A program made the translations under genes and the position numbers. From Spirometra erinaceieuropaei (lineage: Eukaryota > Platyhelminthes > Cestoda > Diphyllobothriidea > Diphyllobothriidae), in the NCBI GenBank assembly GCA_902702965.1, contig CACRXP010001286.1:1706-65705 (forward strand): a stretch of DNA of 64,000 nucleotides, given 5' to 3'. Below are positions 32,945-44,480 of the stretch, piece by piece; position 1 is the first letter of the stretch; each line of letters starts with the position of its first letter. Under the pieces are notes generated by a model. That model had not been told where the DNA came from and did no database searches. It saw nothing but the letters and a program-made list of their open reading frames with translations.

Positions 32945-33489
32945 AGTCTCGAATCCGCGCTTGTACGATTAGAATAAAATATCTTGCGCTTCCTAATAAG
33001 GACTTACAGTCTCTGCACTGTTCCTGCAATGCAGCAGATTCCGGTCCCATCCCTCTCTCCCCCCTCCAGTGGATCAAAGACATTTGACAACATCCCCGTT
33101 GCATTCGACTGAAAATTATTAAATTCCCGGCAGTCAGAGGAATACCTCAATACTTCATCCGTAGACGAGTATTAATGTCTCCCAAAATACAGAGTGCGGA
33201 AGAATTCCCGAAGTTCTTGTCAATGTGCAGTGAACCGAATTCTTGATCCTAACTGGAACAGTATTCTACATTGGATAAAAGTTTTGACGAGATTTCTACT
33301 CGATGAAAAGGGCCACAGTAAACCTACACTGTCAGTGAAACCTTTGTAAGACAGGGGTCAGGAAAATTTAAGTAGTATCCAGAGGACGTGATTTTCGCCG
33401 ACCTGAAAGCTTCTGGTTCCGAGTCCTAGCGGATAGATGCATAGCGATGAGCAGTCAATGAGTGAAAAGTGTTGCCGACACATACATAA
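32945..33489. other. Stretch with no recognised feature
   Basis: No assignable repeat or frame. Confidence 0.45.
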
Positions 33490-33955
33490 CAAACTATCAT
33501 GTGAGGATGGGAAAACGACCGCATAGACAAGAATTTTATCCGTCAGACGTTTCGAATACATCCTCGAACCCAGTATCACAGAGACGGCAACAGATAGGGG
33601 GAGTTGGTGCACAAGGGTTGCGATATTTATAAGATATGGTTGGTATGCAATTGCGATGATCAATAAAATGGTTATCCTAGTCGCATGCGATAAGTGAATT
33701 CACTTCCGCACCCTTAATTGTCACAATCTCATCAGCTCGTGTTGGTTATTAGCCTGATGATTACTTCGCCATTCGTTCGCCAACACTGGCATTGGAAACG
33801 GTGTTCACGCGCGCGCTCCTGGTCCGGCTAATTACTCTGTTCACGCAAAGTCTCACCAGTGAACATAAAGAAGGGTTGAAGGGGGAAGGGCGAGTCGAGT
33901 ATGAATCTGAAACGTCAGACGAACACAATTCCTGCTCCAGCGATCGCGTCCTCCT
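33490..33955 (-). mobile_element. Mini-PLE with inverted hammerhead-like ends (PLE-g)
   Basis: Read on the minus strand, it begins with an inverted motif (plus-strand GAATCTGAAACGTCAGACG at 33903-33921, CGATCGCGTC at 33941-33950). A fixed linker with TTCCCCCTTCAACCCTTCTT follows, then a short piece of PLE C-terminus (RVISRTRSARVNTVS, about 33840-33795). Next is a 3' UTR with AAATATCGCAACCCTTGTGC, and a sense motif (33587-33541: TGGGTTCGAGGATGTATTCG then AAACGTCTGACGG). The first ~170 bases are colinear with 59530-59700, across the same junction. Confidence 0.6.
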
Positions 33956-33989
33956 CTTCTCAGATTGCATCTTCCCGTCTTTGATGCTT

Positions 33990-34960
33990 ATACCATAGCC
34001 CCCAAATGCCTCACTTGACTCGCATGCAGACTGGCCCTGCCTACCGGAAAAAAACTTTGTATAGTCCCTCAGGTTGCCACAGTCCTAGCGAATTTAACGG
34101 ACGCAGAAGTAAGCAAGCCGAGCGTCGTATATTGTTTTCGTCTCTACTCATGCAAAAACTCTCCCCCTGCTCCTTCATTTCCTCATGTTACCTGGATTGA
34201 GGAGACTTAATAGTCTACTTTTCCCCCGTCTAATTAAACACCTCCATTCCTAGCTGAGCTGCATACTACCAACACAAACTTCCCGAACTAGCCTCCAACC
34301 TCATACTAAGGCGTTGGCGTACTTGAAGGAAACTAGAACTGGCGAATTATGCAGTAGTGACACGAAAAAGCGTGTCCTTTTAATGAGCCAAGAAAATTTA
34401 ACAACTTCCAATGACAAGTTATCGTCAGGCTGCATTCGTGCGGCTACTTTGTCGTGATATGCCGGTTAATTGCTTACATTGGTGACCCCCACTTGATCGA
34501 AAAGCAACCTCCAGCCGTGACTGAACTCAACTGTCACAAAGTTCCCACTCAACTTTCCCCTGCTGTTTTTCCTGCGTCACTCATCGTGTCTACAGATAGG
34601 AAACCGCAGTTGTCGCGATTCGAGATGAATGTTACCAACACAACCGAGCCATACAAGTCCAGGTCACACCTCAATCAAACGATGTAGAGTAGACCTCCAA
34701 ATGTGTTGTCAGCTAAACGCTTCTCTTTTGTCCGAGACATTCATACGCCCATTAAAAACGAGACCATCATTCGTGAGTTGCTTTCATACACTCAATAAGC
34801 CACTGTGTACACACCGACAAACTTTCACACTTTCGACACTGCATTTTATCCCCATGTTTGTGTCTGGAAGAGAGTGAGAGTATTTCACTGACGCATTCGT
34901 CCGACTCAGCCCTCAATGGGATTTGCTGTGTCGGAAACTTTCTTCCGTCTCGTAACAACG
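33990..34960. other. Stretch with no recognised feature
   Basis: Several 62-82 codon frames, none with a recognised domain. Confidence 0.4.
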
Positions 34961-34964
34961 TGCT

Positions 34965-35215
34965 AACTCACCGACACACATTGACGAGACCACGCCAGCA
35001 CACCAGGCTTGATGCCTCAACTGCACTTCTACACAGGTCGCAGCATCCCCACCGTACGCGGTCATGGCTACTTCTGTCCTCATCTACACACACACTCTCA
35101 AACCCGCATGTGCGCTGGATAATTTTATTCTGGTGCCTTCTTTCTTCTCCTTTCAACATGGGATTTGATTTGATGATTGTAGCGCACTGAGTTCACTCTC
35201 ACACCGTTTAGTTGC
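34965..35215 (-). repeat. F-headed repeat with G body
   Basis: On the minus strand a head typical of family F (GCGCTACAATCATCAAATCA, ...CCCATGTTGAAAGGAGAAG, 35195-35145) runs into the G body (GCACATGCGGGTTTGAGAGT, CAGTTGAGGCATCAAGCCTG) instead of the F body. This suggests two SINE types sharing one head. Confidence 0.55.
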
Positions 35216-35556
35216 TACAATGCCTCCCTTGTCTATGTTTACAAGGCCTTCTCGAAATGGCATTCATTGGCAGCCTTATAAACGAGACCCAATGAATGGA
35301 AGCAGAGGATGAAACTAATCTGGAAAGACAAAGCCTGACCAGAAAACCTTCGTAAAGTTCGCCGTTGTACATCTTTGGATCTAGTCAGTACTGGCGAAGT
35401 GGGTTACAGAGAGAAAGGAATTCCGCCCCGAAGGATACCTCCCACTCGGAGAGCTGAAAAGAAAGCTAATCACCGTTAATAGTTTGTGCTCACTAACATT
35501 GGCTGACACATGTTCGTCATCCCAGCCACTATCTATCAAGATTTACTGGTCAGCAG
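35216..35556. other. Stretch with no recognised feature
   Basis: Unassigned spacer before the MITE. Confidence 0.45.
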
Positions 35557-35558
35557 TA

Positions 35559-36321
35559 CAGTCAGTGATGGGTCTCATAAAATATTAGTTGAAATTCTGA
35601 AATGTGTTTTCGATGGGGAAGGCGAATATAGATAGGATTGTAATATTAATCATCATGCGGCATAATCCCATGATATTTCAATTTTATCCTTGAAGAAAGC
35701 GTGTAATTCGGTTTTCAAAATCTTTCCCAATTCCCGAGTACTTTTGAACCCAACCCGCCGATACACTTGCATTCAGGGTTTTCAAACTACAAAACATAGA
35801 TTTTCTGCGTCGGTAAACCGTACATTTCTCTACGGTAACAGGAGAAAACCATGCGGGATTCATAAAATTTGGCAGTGGATTTGAGCCATATTTTAAACTG
35901 CACGATATTTAGTGAGCGGTCATTTTACGGTATAAAAATTCTCATAATTGAAAACTTTTTTCAAACCGAATTACATGCTTTCTTCAGGGGTGAAATTGGA
36001 AGAAGACGTAATTTCCTATCGAATGGGCAAAAGAAGGAATATCTTTATGCATGTTTTTTATGAAATATATATAAATTTTTAAGGGCATCGAAAATCGATG
36101 AGATGACATCATGCTAATTAAGTAGTCATTTTTCATAGGGCGTAGTTTTTGCATGCGACCGAAAAGATGTTCGTTGGAAAGCCAGCATCCCGAGGGAACT
36201 GAATTATTATAGAATTGTGCTGTATGATGAATACTTTTGAAACCCAACTGAAGTATTTTTTTCGAGACGAAAACTCATTTCAGAATTTCGGTTAAAATTT
36301 CACGAGTTAGCACCCCAACTG
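35559..36321 (+). mobile_element. Foldback Tc1-type MITE, family A/B intermediate, internally deleted
   Basis: TA flanks (35557-35558 and 36322-36323). The left end is CAGTCAGTGATGGGTCTCAT and the right end GAGTTAGCACCCCAACTG. After the first ~125 bases the left arm jumps to its inner end, so about 200 bp of arm are missing, which explains the 763-bp length. The centre is of the family A type. Confidence 0.78.
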
Positions 36322-36436
36322 TAATAATGTACTGCAGTAGGTAACAAAATACAAGAGTGATTTGTCCTGCCCGGGAAAAGGTCAGCAGGAAAAACGCTGG
36401 ATTACTGGGTCCGAAGGGCGCAATGCGGTCCTAAAG

Positions 36437-36915
36437 AGGTCTGATAACAGGGTCGTAGTGGCTAAGCGGCGAGTGTGCACAGAGTGCTACAATCATCAGG
36501 TCTGCTTCCGACGTGTAAGGAGGAAACGCCAGAGTGGGGGGCTTTATTGCGTACAGAAACGTGAGTTGTCCTCTCAGGCGACAGGGGCCGCTGGCAAAGT
36601 CAGGGCTGGTGTTGACTTCGTCCATTCATGCATGAGAGACCGTGAGACAGCGGTGGCAGTTGTTTTTGTAGGCCTGTGGAACAGTCTGAGGTGGTACCCA
36701 ACTGGTGCGTGTTAATTTGTCGAGGGGTGCTGTTCGCAGGAGGGTGGCGAATTCAAGTGGCGCATGGGCATCTGCAACTCTGTGGGGCCGCAAGTGCGTC
36801 CGAGTTGAAGTCGGTCGAGTGGCTGCGAGTCAGTGCACCGGGAACCGTTCGAGTGACGCCTTTTTGCGCGACGGGACCTTGAACAAGGACACCAGACACG
36901 GCCATAATGGGTGTC
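36437..36915 (+). repeat. Family F repeat (copy 4)
   Basis: The head GTAGTGGCTAAGCGG fits the A-box position and the body continues to CCAGACACGGCCATAATGG. The 117-codon frame over it is not a gene. Confidence 0.72.
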
Positions 36916-39050
36916 GGCAAAACGTTTAACGCGGATGACTTACGCCTGACGCAACACCTGTGGCATGCGAATATTGACGACCGGACAATTTATGAGCCAA
37001 GGCGATTCCAGACAACGAATGTAAAGCCAGCCTGAAGAATCGTCGACTTTTAAAAAACCCCCAACCTTCGTATTCCACGGATGTTTTGAAAATTTTAGGT
37101 TCTGTCTAAGGTTCTTGTTGTGTTGACGTAATTGGTAACAGTTGTCATCATATGGGTTCGTCTTCTTACTCGGACAGGCCCAAACGAGTGAACATGCCTC
37201 TTTGCACATTCCAGCTGTTAAGGCAAATGGGAGGAGCCAACGGTGTTTGGGTCCCTACGCCACTGATGTTCCTACCGTGACTGCTCCCAACGCGGACTTC
37301 TGACGAGCACAAGAAATAAGAAAAGCAGCAAAAGCGGAATTGTTTGATGACGACATTTTGTAAATACTGGGCTCGGGAAGGTCAGGAGGATGTTGCGCAT
37401 AGCACACGGCGCTAGGATGGGCTACGCTGCAGATGCGCTGAACCAAAAGGGTGTCACAGTGGCTCGCTGTACGAGTTTACCGAGCTGCGCTGAGTCCCCC
37501 TGTGCCCATAACTACTGACATACAGTTATGCGGTGACACGCCTTAGACGTAGGCCTTCACGCAACATCAGCGACTACGTCCAATCCCAGCAGCACTTGGT
37601 TAGCATGCTTGGACAGTTGACTGGTGAAAGGGAGCGGGAAAAGGAGAGTAAGTTTGGCACTTAGGAATCCATCTCCACTATACACCAGTGCATTCATTAC
37701 TATAATAAATAAGACGCGCTTGCATTTATCATGACTTCCAGTCATGGTTATTTCTAAGCTCGGTTAATCGACATCCCATGATCGAGCTGTTTATCGCAGA
37801 AACTTGTGAACTACGATCGGAAAAAAATAAAAGCACTCCAAAAGCGACTATGTATTTCCTCCCCTAACTGGGTAGTAGTGCATAGGGGAAGGACCCTCTT
37901 ACCCTTTTTGCTGCCCCACAAATGTGTACATAAAATGCTCTCTGACTAGTCACCGACCCCATACAAGTAAAAATGCTGCAATTTACTGCAACCGAAACAA
38001 ATTGAGGCTGGGCGTAAAAGCGTGGGAGGAGCAGAAACAGAAAAAATATGTTACAAGGTCGCTGTCTTTTTTCGTCCGCGGAGGTTCCGCCCTACTCTAA
38101 TTCCGTGCCAAGTCAGTTTTGATTGGTCGGATGAAACAACCAGGATGACTGGGAAGAGGAATACTGCGTGAGAATGTGAGCGTTACTCTTTTTTTAAAAA
38201 GAACCTCCACGGCGGAAAAATAGCTTAAGGGAATGGGAAAGGAAGCAGGCCTCTCATCACGGCAGATGAGAAGCAGGTTTGAAGGGTTCCAGCCATCTTT
38301 TTTTGAAAGGCCAGGGCTCCTCGAGCAGTAGCTGCTGTCCGTTGGTTGGTATTACCGAACAAGTCGTGTTTTCTCTGAGCCTGACTCCATGTTTCTGTGC
38401 ATCTTACGCCTGGGGTGACTGCTTCGACAGTCAGAGACTTCTCTGCCAAATTTTTGAGTTTTATGACAGAAAAACTGGATGGACTATTCACGATGATATT
38501 CTTCGCTCTAACAAGGGCAAACAGGTGAGGAAGTGGTTAAAATTAGGCTGGTTTGTGGAGACACGAAATAGTATGATCGAATAATGTCTGCCAGTTTTCC
38601 ATATTTTTCGGAAATTAACTTGTGTTTTTTGAGAGCAATGAGGCTTTTAACGACAGAACACGAAACACTACCAGCGGATTTGTACCTATGTACGCACACC
38701 ACGTAACTCCTAATTACTTTGGCCAGATCCAGAAAATCCTATACATTGGGAGGTTAAGCTAGAGGAAAAGAAGGATATTCGAACACGTGAGGTAAACGTT
38801 TCGAAATCGCAAACTCTCATGTGCTGAAACAGCAAATTTAAAGGAAATGCGAATTCCCCCAAAATCAGTATCGAAGGCTAACTTTCGCGAATGTATAATG
38901 TCAAAATATTTGACCATATTTAAGTTGAATCCGACTGCGACAAAGATTTCCAGAACTTGGCCTGTCAAAGCTAGCATGGACGCAGGAAAATTAATCTTAA
39001 CCCGGCACTGTAGTAGATACTCCAGCATTCCCTATCTGATTCAGTGATAA
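36916..39050. other. Longest unassigned stretch
   Basis: About 2.1 kb with no transposon ends and no matches seen elsewhere. Frames of up to 101 codons (38279-38584, plus) are not recognised. If the window contains unique host sequence, this is a candidate place. Confidence 0.4.
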
Positions 39051-39051
39051 A

Positions 39052-39125
39052 AGCTCGTGACTAAATGGTTAAAGCTTCGCGATTCTGACCAACGGAAGTC
39101 GGTTTCAAGGCTCAGAGGTTTCAAA
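39052..39125 (+). repeat. Decayed tRNA-like sequence
   Basis: AGCTCGTGACTAAATGGTTA (A-box-like) and GGTTTCAAGGCTC (B-box-like), spaced as in a tRNA-derived SINE head. No matching acceptor stem. Confidence 0.35.
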
Positions 39126-39223
39126 ATCTGGTATTAGGTGAGGCTGACTGATGAAGGCCAATAAACCCGAACTGTTCACTCCAGTCTCCCTTACTTTGTC
39201 ATTAAGGCTATTCTGTCTAAATA

Positions 39224-41155
39224 CAGTTAGTGACCTAGCTCATGAAATGTGTCGAAATTTACGAATGATTTCCAATCACTCGCAAGCCGACACCATCTCA
39301 TGAGTCCAATGTCTATGTTAACTAAGTACAGGTTTAAAAGAACTAACAACATAAAATAAATATTAAAGGCAGAGTTCTGTTGTTTAGAAATGCCGAGTTA
39401 TTTTGAAAAGCGCAATATCCCGAAAACGCCAGAAATGGCTCTAATTTAGTAACCTTCGTTTTTATATGCATAGAATGTATTCGCATACCACAAACATAGT
39501 AAATATGAAAGTAGACGTAAAATAACGTCTAGTAATAGCGTTTTAGTGACGTTTACAATTAAATATCGTTCAATAAGTACTGTGTTTTCATATATGACGG
39601 TTTGTCAACTGCCTACATTCTGAGTGTAGATTCCAAAACAGTTTTTCAGGGTTTCGTGTTTTCCTGGACTATTTGGAGTTAAATGAGATGGGATTCAACA
39701 AGAGAAGCTGGGTTTTGCTTGATTTAACCTTTGGGGACGTCGTGGGAACAAACGGTTTTATAAGATGAGATGCCATGAGGCCGGTCGGTGCCTAATAAAT
39801 TAAAATAGAACTGGCATGCGTGATCTCAAACATTCCATTTTGTGTTTATTGAGAGAACTCTTCCGTTTAATTAATTTATACTTTTCCTTCGTTTTGGATT
39901 ACGGTAAGTTTCAGGTCGGCCTTGAAATTTTGCTGAATACTTTAGTATTCTCAAAGTGTTGCTGAATACTTCGTGGTTTTCAGTGTTTTCACCCGATCGC
40001 TCATAAAGACAGATTCTGAACTGCCTGTCTGTTGAGAACTTTAAAATGAGATTATTCTTGAAGGCATTTACTGAATTAGTGAGTATTCGGGCGCTCCCTT
40101 TCATGAAAATAGTCGTTTGGGTAACATGTGAAGACTCATTCAAACATCAAACTTCATTTTCGAGAAGAAATGGCTGTCCACAACGAAAGTCAGCAACGAT
40201 ATGTCTCCGATCAGTAAGAAAACTTTCCTTAGTAAGTTACCTCCTTACGATGTGCTTTATTACTGCACTCCGTTGACGGACCTCTGCGTACTTTGCATTT
40301 TTGCACGGCGAAGCCAAGTAAAAAATCGACACTTTTGGCCGTTTCCTTCGCGTTCGTAAGAAATACTAATATTTTTCTGCCGTAAACCTAAGAACATGCC
40401 TTGCTCTATACATTGAGGCCATTTCCACTGTTTTTGCTGACTTTTAGGCTCTCTTCTTCGACTATAAATGCACGGTGGAGCGCCCGTATAAATATTGCTA
40501 TTTTGTTGAAAATTCTAATGTTTTGCTCATTCTATTTCTGAATAAGGTATGCACAGAAGCTAAACAACACGACAAGTAGTGTTCCATATGTTTAAAGCCG
40601 GAAAAGACCATTCGGTGGTGGTGATTTATGTGACATCAGGTAGAATTTTCCAAACGGCAAAACAATTTCAGCCCATGTAAACGAAAGAATCCCTATCCGC
40701 GTTATTACTGCACTCTAGGCACCAAATCGCACAGATCTGCTAATTTAACATATAGGAATTAAAAAACCTCTGGCTTTCTTAAAATAACCTTTGTATTAGG
40801 AGGTTGATCACCATGGTTAACATCGGACATAAAATAAATTTTCAAGTTCGGCTAAATCTGTTTATTAAAACTCTAGCGGGTAAATTACTACCCCTTCAAT
40901 GAGAAAGTCGTTCATATGCGTAACCGGAGTCTAGGACATGTGTTAGCATACGAAATTGCACGAATATAATCCAACGTCCATTTTCGTTAACATTTACAGA
41001 TATTTTACTTGATATAATTACGTAAACACAACTTATCACTAAGGGCATTCTATTGAAGGAAATGAATGAGCGAACAAAGTGCTCAACGTTAAAGGCGTCC
41101 AGAAATTCTCTCATCGGTTTCCGTTAACAGATTTCCTGAGATAGGCCACGCACTG
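39224..41155 (-). mobile_element. 1.9-kb Tc1-type element, family C (copy 2, inverted)
   Basis: TA flanks (39222-39223 and 41156-41157). It begins CAGTTAGTGACCTAGCTCAT and ends ATGAGATAGGCC-type sequence and CACGCACTG. It matches 15549-17460 in reverse orientation over the whole length. The paired words are, for example, CCCGAAAACGCCAGAAATGG (39419) and TTTCTGGACGCCTTTAACGT (minus strand, about 41105). No transposase. Confidence 0.8.
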
Positions 41156-41172
41156 TAAATTATATATACAGT

Positions 41173-41625
41173 ATCCATCTACCCGCACACTCTGTCATCT
41201 CTCCTCGCTGCTATTGTGACTTTGCCGACTTCTGCCCGGTGCTTGGTTGCCCGTTCGTGACCCTTGCCACCCATACGGAGCTTGTTTGCTTCGTGAGGCC
41301 AATAGATCGGTGTGCGCCCATTCCTGATTGATTAAATACCCGATCTGCAGCGACAGAGAATGACAGGTGGCGAGGCACTGATGAACTTCGGTTCGATGAA
41401 GTGCCTATGACCCATCTGGTAGACCCCAGTGGTGAACCAACTGCGCTAGGTGCGTGTGTGCGCAGGTTTGTGTTCCTGGTCCCAGCTGCTGGTCAGGGTT
41501 ACGACTGGCTGAATGAAGGCACAATAAGTCCGAAACAGTACTGTATTAATCTACCCGCATTCTCTGTCGTCTCTCGTTGCTGCTATAATGACTTGGTCGA
41601 CTTGGCGGGGCTACATAACCACATC
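41173..41625 (+). repeat. Direct repeat pair and solo J terminus
   Basis: ATCTACCCGCACACTCTGTC (41173) and ATCTACCCGCATTCTCTGTC (41548) begin a ~57-bp direct repeat separated by about 320 bp. The second is followed by GGGGCTACATAACCACATCT (41607-41626), the terminus of family J. A truncated J-related element is possible. Confidence 0.45.
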
Positions 41626-41872
41626 TGACCGAGGTGTGCGCTGATAGGTTAAAAGAAACAGCATAGAAAATTAACGGAAACGGGAAGATAAAGACCTAGG
41701 AGAGAGAGAAGGGCCGAATGAGAGTACTGGAGGAGACGGAGGAAGAATACTAGAAACAGGAGGAACAAACGATGACGGTGGTAATGACAGCAGAGGCTAA
41801 GGAGAGGACGTGTGAGCCGGGGGTTTAAAATTGCCAGAAAGTTACAGTGACCTGACAGTCCATAGGCGGAAG

Positions 41873-42020
41873 GTGCGATCGTTGGAGCCAGTATTTTATT
41901 CGCCTGGCTTTTCGTGTTCTCACTCGAACTCATCATTAGAGGCAGTCGTGAGTAACGGGCAAGGTGGGAATCCGAAACTTCAGGCGAGTAAATAACTTGT
42001 CTCAGCTGAACCGACATCTG
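41873..42020. ncRNA. Head-to-head pair of hammerhead-like motifs
   Basis: On the minus strand (41942-41873): CTAATGA, GAGTTCGAGTGAGAACAC, GAAAAGCCAGGCG and CAACGATCGC. On the plus strand (41966-42016): GGTGGGAATCCGAAACTTCA, GGCGAGTAAATAAC, TGTCTCAGC. The two motifs face away from each other with only ~20 bases between. The plus one has lost CTGATGA. It looks like PLE ends without the PLE. Confidence 0.4.
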
Positions 42021-42029
42021 AAACTTGCC

Positions 42030-42699
42030 TCTTTGCTCCATATAGTGACCTACTAGTCTTTTAGTGCGGAATCCAACGGAAAAGGCCGGCAGATAAAAGG
42101 CACCACATCCAGAGGATCACCACAATTACGCCTCAGTTTTTAGCAACCTGGCGGAATTTGAAATGCTCGCAGTGGCAGCCGTAAAATGCAAATGCGTTGG
42201 AAAATGGCGGTCGTTTTTATTGGCTGACCAGAGGTTGGTAACTTGCATTTTGCCCACAGTGGCTGTTTTTACGACATCGTCAGATAAGCGGATGCGGTGG
42301 GCTTTTCTGCTGACAAGGGCTTCCGCATACACGACATTCATAGTCATCATAAACAGGGCCAGGGTAGATCTTGGGCATGCCTTTGCTTTCATCAAAAGAA
42401 CTTTACCGCTCGGAAGGAGAATAAAACTCGGATGTCAGCGGTATGCAGGGTTTTAAAAGTGGTGCAAATAACACCCTATGAAGTAGAGTTTCCGGGATGG
42501 CCCTTCGTAGAAAAGTGTATTTAACAGAGATTAAGAAAAAGAGGGGCTTGAGTCCATTGACCGAAAGCTGCTATATAAAAGGATATCTCAAGCCTAATTC
42601 TTGAGATCCCCTTGTTCCCCATTTTCATCACAACAGACTAAAAAGTTGAGACGGCAGTTGTGTGACCTATCCATTAGTTCCTTATCAGTTCATCTTTGA
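42030..42699. other. Stretch with no recognised feature
   Basis: Overlapping 75-97 codon frames (42126-42524) lack recognisable motifs. Confidence 0.4.
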
Positions 42700-44480
42700 A
42701 TCACAGAGATTTTTGAAATAGCCTCAAAGATTCGTCAAGCGCGCGATAGACGAAGAGAATCACTTGTCCTAAGTGATTCGAACCTTGGCAAATCCATTGC
42801 TAACATCTTCCGTCATCGGTCGTCCTCTAGACGTGGTCACGAACTTCCGCACCTGCTAAACGATGACAAAATCTTCCTCATCGATGACACTGACAAGGCA
42901 GAATTGGTTAGTACTTTCTTTGCAAAACACCTTAATACTGAGTCCGAACCAATCCCTTTCCTCCTCTCACTTTCAGACAAGACATCGAGTACAATCGATG
43001 TTTCCTCAGATCTCTTTAAAAAACTCATAAGTCGTTTGAAATACTTACACTGCGCAGGAACCGACGGGATTCAAAATTCGATCATTAAACAAGCATCTGA
43101 CCTCCCCATATTGCTTAATCAGTTATTCTTGGCTAATATTTCAAAAGGATGCTTTCCTGAAACATGGAAGACGTCAATTATCATTCCCGTCTTCAAGTTT
43201 GGATCTCGGTCCGATGTTAATAACTATCGGAGCGTACACGAAACACCGTCTCCAGCAAAGCTTCTTGAAAGGATAATTTTCAATGAAATTCTTGACTTCT
43301 GTCTAGCTAATCGGTTTCTGTGCGATAGTCAGCATGGATTTTTACCTGAACGACCCTGCGAAAATTGCCAATTGGCCTTTCTTAATCTGATCACTTCTCT
43401 TCGTAATGAGCGGCAGTCAGTGGTTGTTATTTACTTTGATCTCAGCAAAGCCTTTGACAAGGTGCTCCATAGACGTCTTTTAGAAAAATTGGAAGCTCTC
43501 GGCATCCGGCAGCCTCTACTCGACTTCATCAGGTCCTATCTGTCCAACCGATATCAGAAAGTCATGGTCGGTAATAGCTTACGCGACACCTCACTCGATC
43601 ACGAGTGGCGTACCTCAAGGCACGGTTCTGGGTTCGCTGCTCTTCCTTCATTACATCAATGATATTTCAACTGAACTCGGAAATTCTCGAACTTTTATTT
43701 ATGTTGATGGTCTCAAGTTTGCTTACTCATATTCTAAGGACACCGAAAATGTTTGTGTTAAAAAAATTAATGGTTATTTACTACGCTTAAGCAGATGGGT
43801 TTCAAAATGGCAGATGGAGCTTTCATCATCCAAGTGCAGTTTCATGTCTTTTGGTCCTTCCAAACTTCCTGTTTCCATAACTGTTCAGAATAACCCCCTC
43901 TCAGAACGCCTCACCACAAAGGACCCAGGTTTAAACTATATAAATAAACTTGCTTTATCACCTCATGCAGATAGAATCTCTGTCAAAGCAGCGCAGATGT
44001 GTGGATTCATATCGCATAATTGTTTCCTTCCGGAAATGAAGCTAAGACTTTATCGAATGTTTGTTCTTCCAGTACTCGAATACTGTTGTCCTTTCTTTGG
44101 TTTAATGAACGCCTGCCACCGTAATAAAATCGAAAATGTTCAGACGGTTTTCACCCGGAAACCGTTCTCTCAAGCTTTGTCTGGTATTTCTTATACTCAG
44201 AGATGTTAGCTGGCGAACATTAAGTTTTTGTGGGTTAGATGACTCGAAGCTGGACTTTGCTTCCTTTTTCGCATTAACTCTAGCACCAATCTTCCGCTCA
44301 TTGACACTCTCACTCCGAGAGATCGGTCTTATGCCACGTGCAACTCTTCCACGGTTATTCCGCTGCCTCTTCGCATTACATATAAACGCTCCTCCTCTTT
44401 TGCCTCAAAATATCCCTTCCTTTGAAATAATTTTCCACCAGAAATTAGATCATTACCTAAGTTATTGTTATACAAGTTGA
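42700..44480 (+). pseudogene. CR1/jockey-type non-LTR reverse transcriptase, 5' truncated
   Basis: Frame 1 is open from about 42700 to 43603. It contains the linker before the RT (KIRQARDRRRESLVLSDSN), GTDGIQNSIIK, CQLAFLNLI and the catalytic block VIYFDLSKAFDKVLHRRL (about 43430-43480). A frameshift near 43600 moves to frame 2, SGVPQGTVLGSLLF (43604), then FIYVDGLKFAYS. The catalytic YADD/FADD has become YVDG here. The RT thumb follows (MKLRLYRMFVLPVLEYCCPF), with a stop at 44209. Frameshifted C-terminal remnants run to about 44480. The upstream endonuclease is absent, the usual result of incomplete reverse transcription. Two frameshifts or stops and the lost Asp pair make it inactive. Confidence 0.85.

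Noticed and set aside
36916..39050. Host gene in the longest unassigned stretch
   Set aside because: Frames are short, no domain is recognised, and splice-site guesses without homology would be arbitrary.
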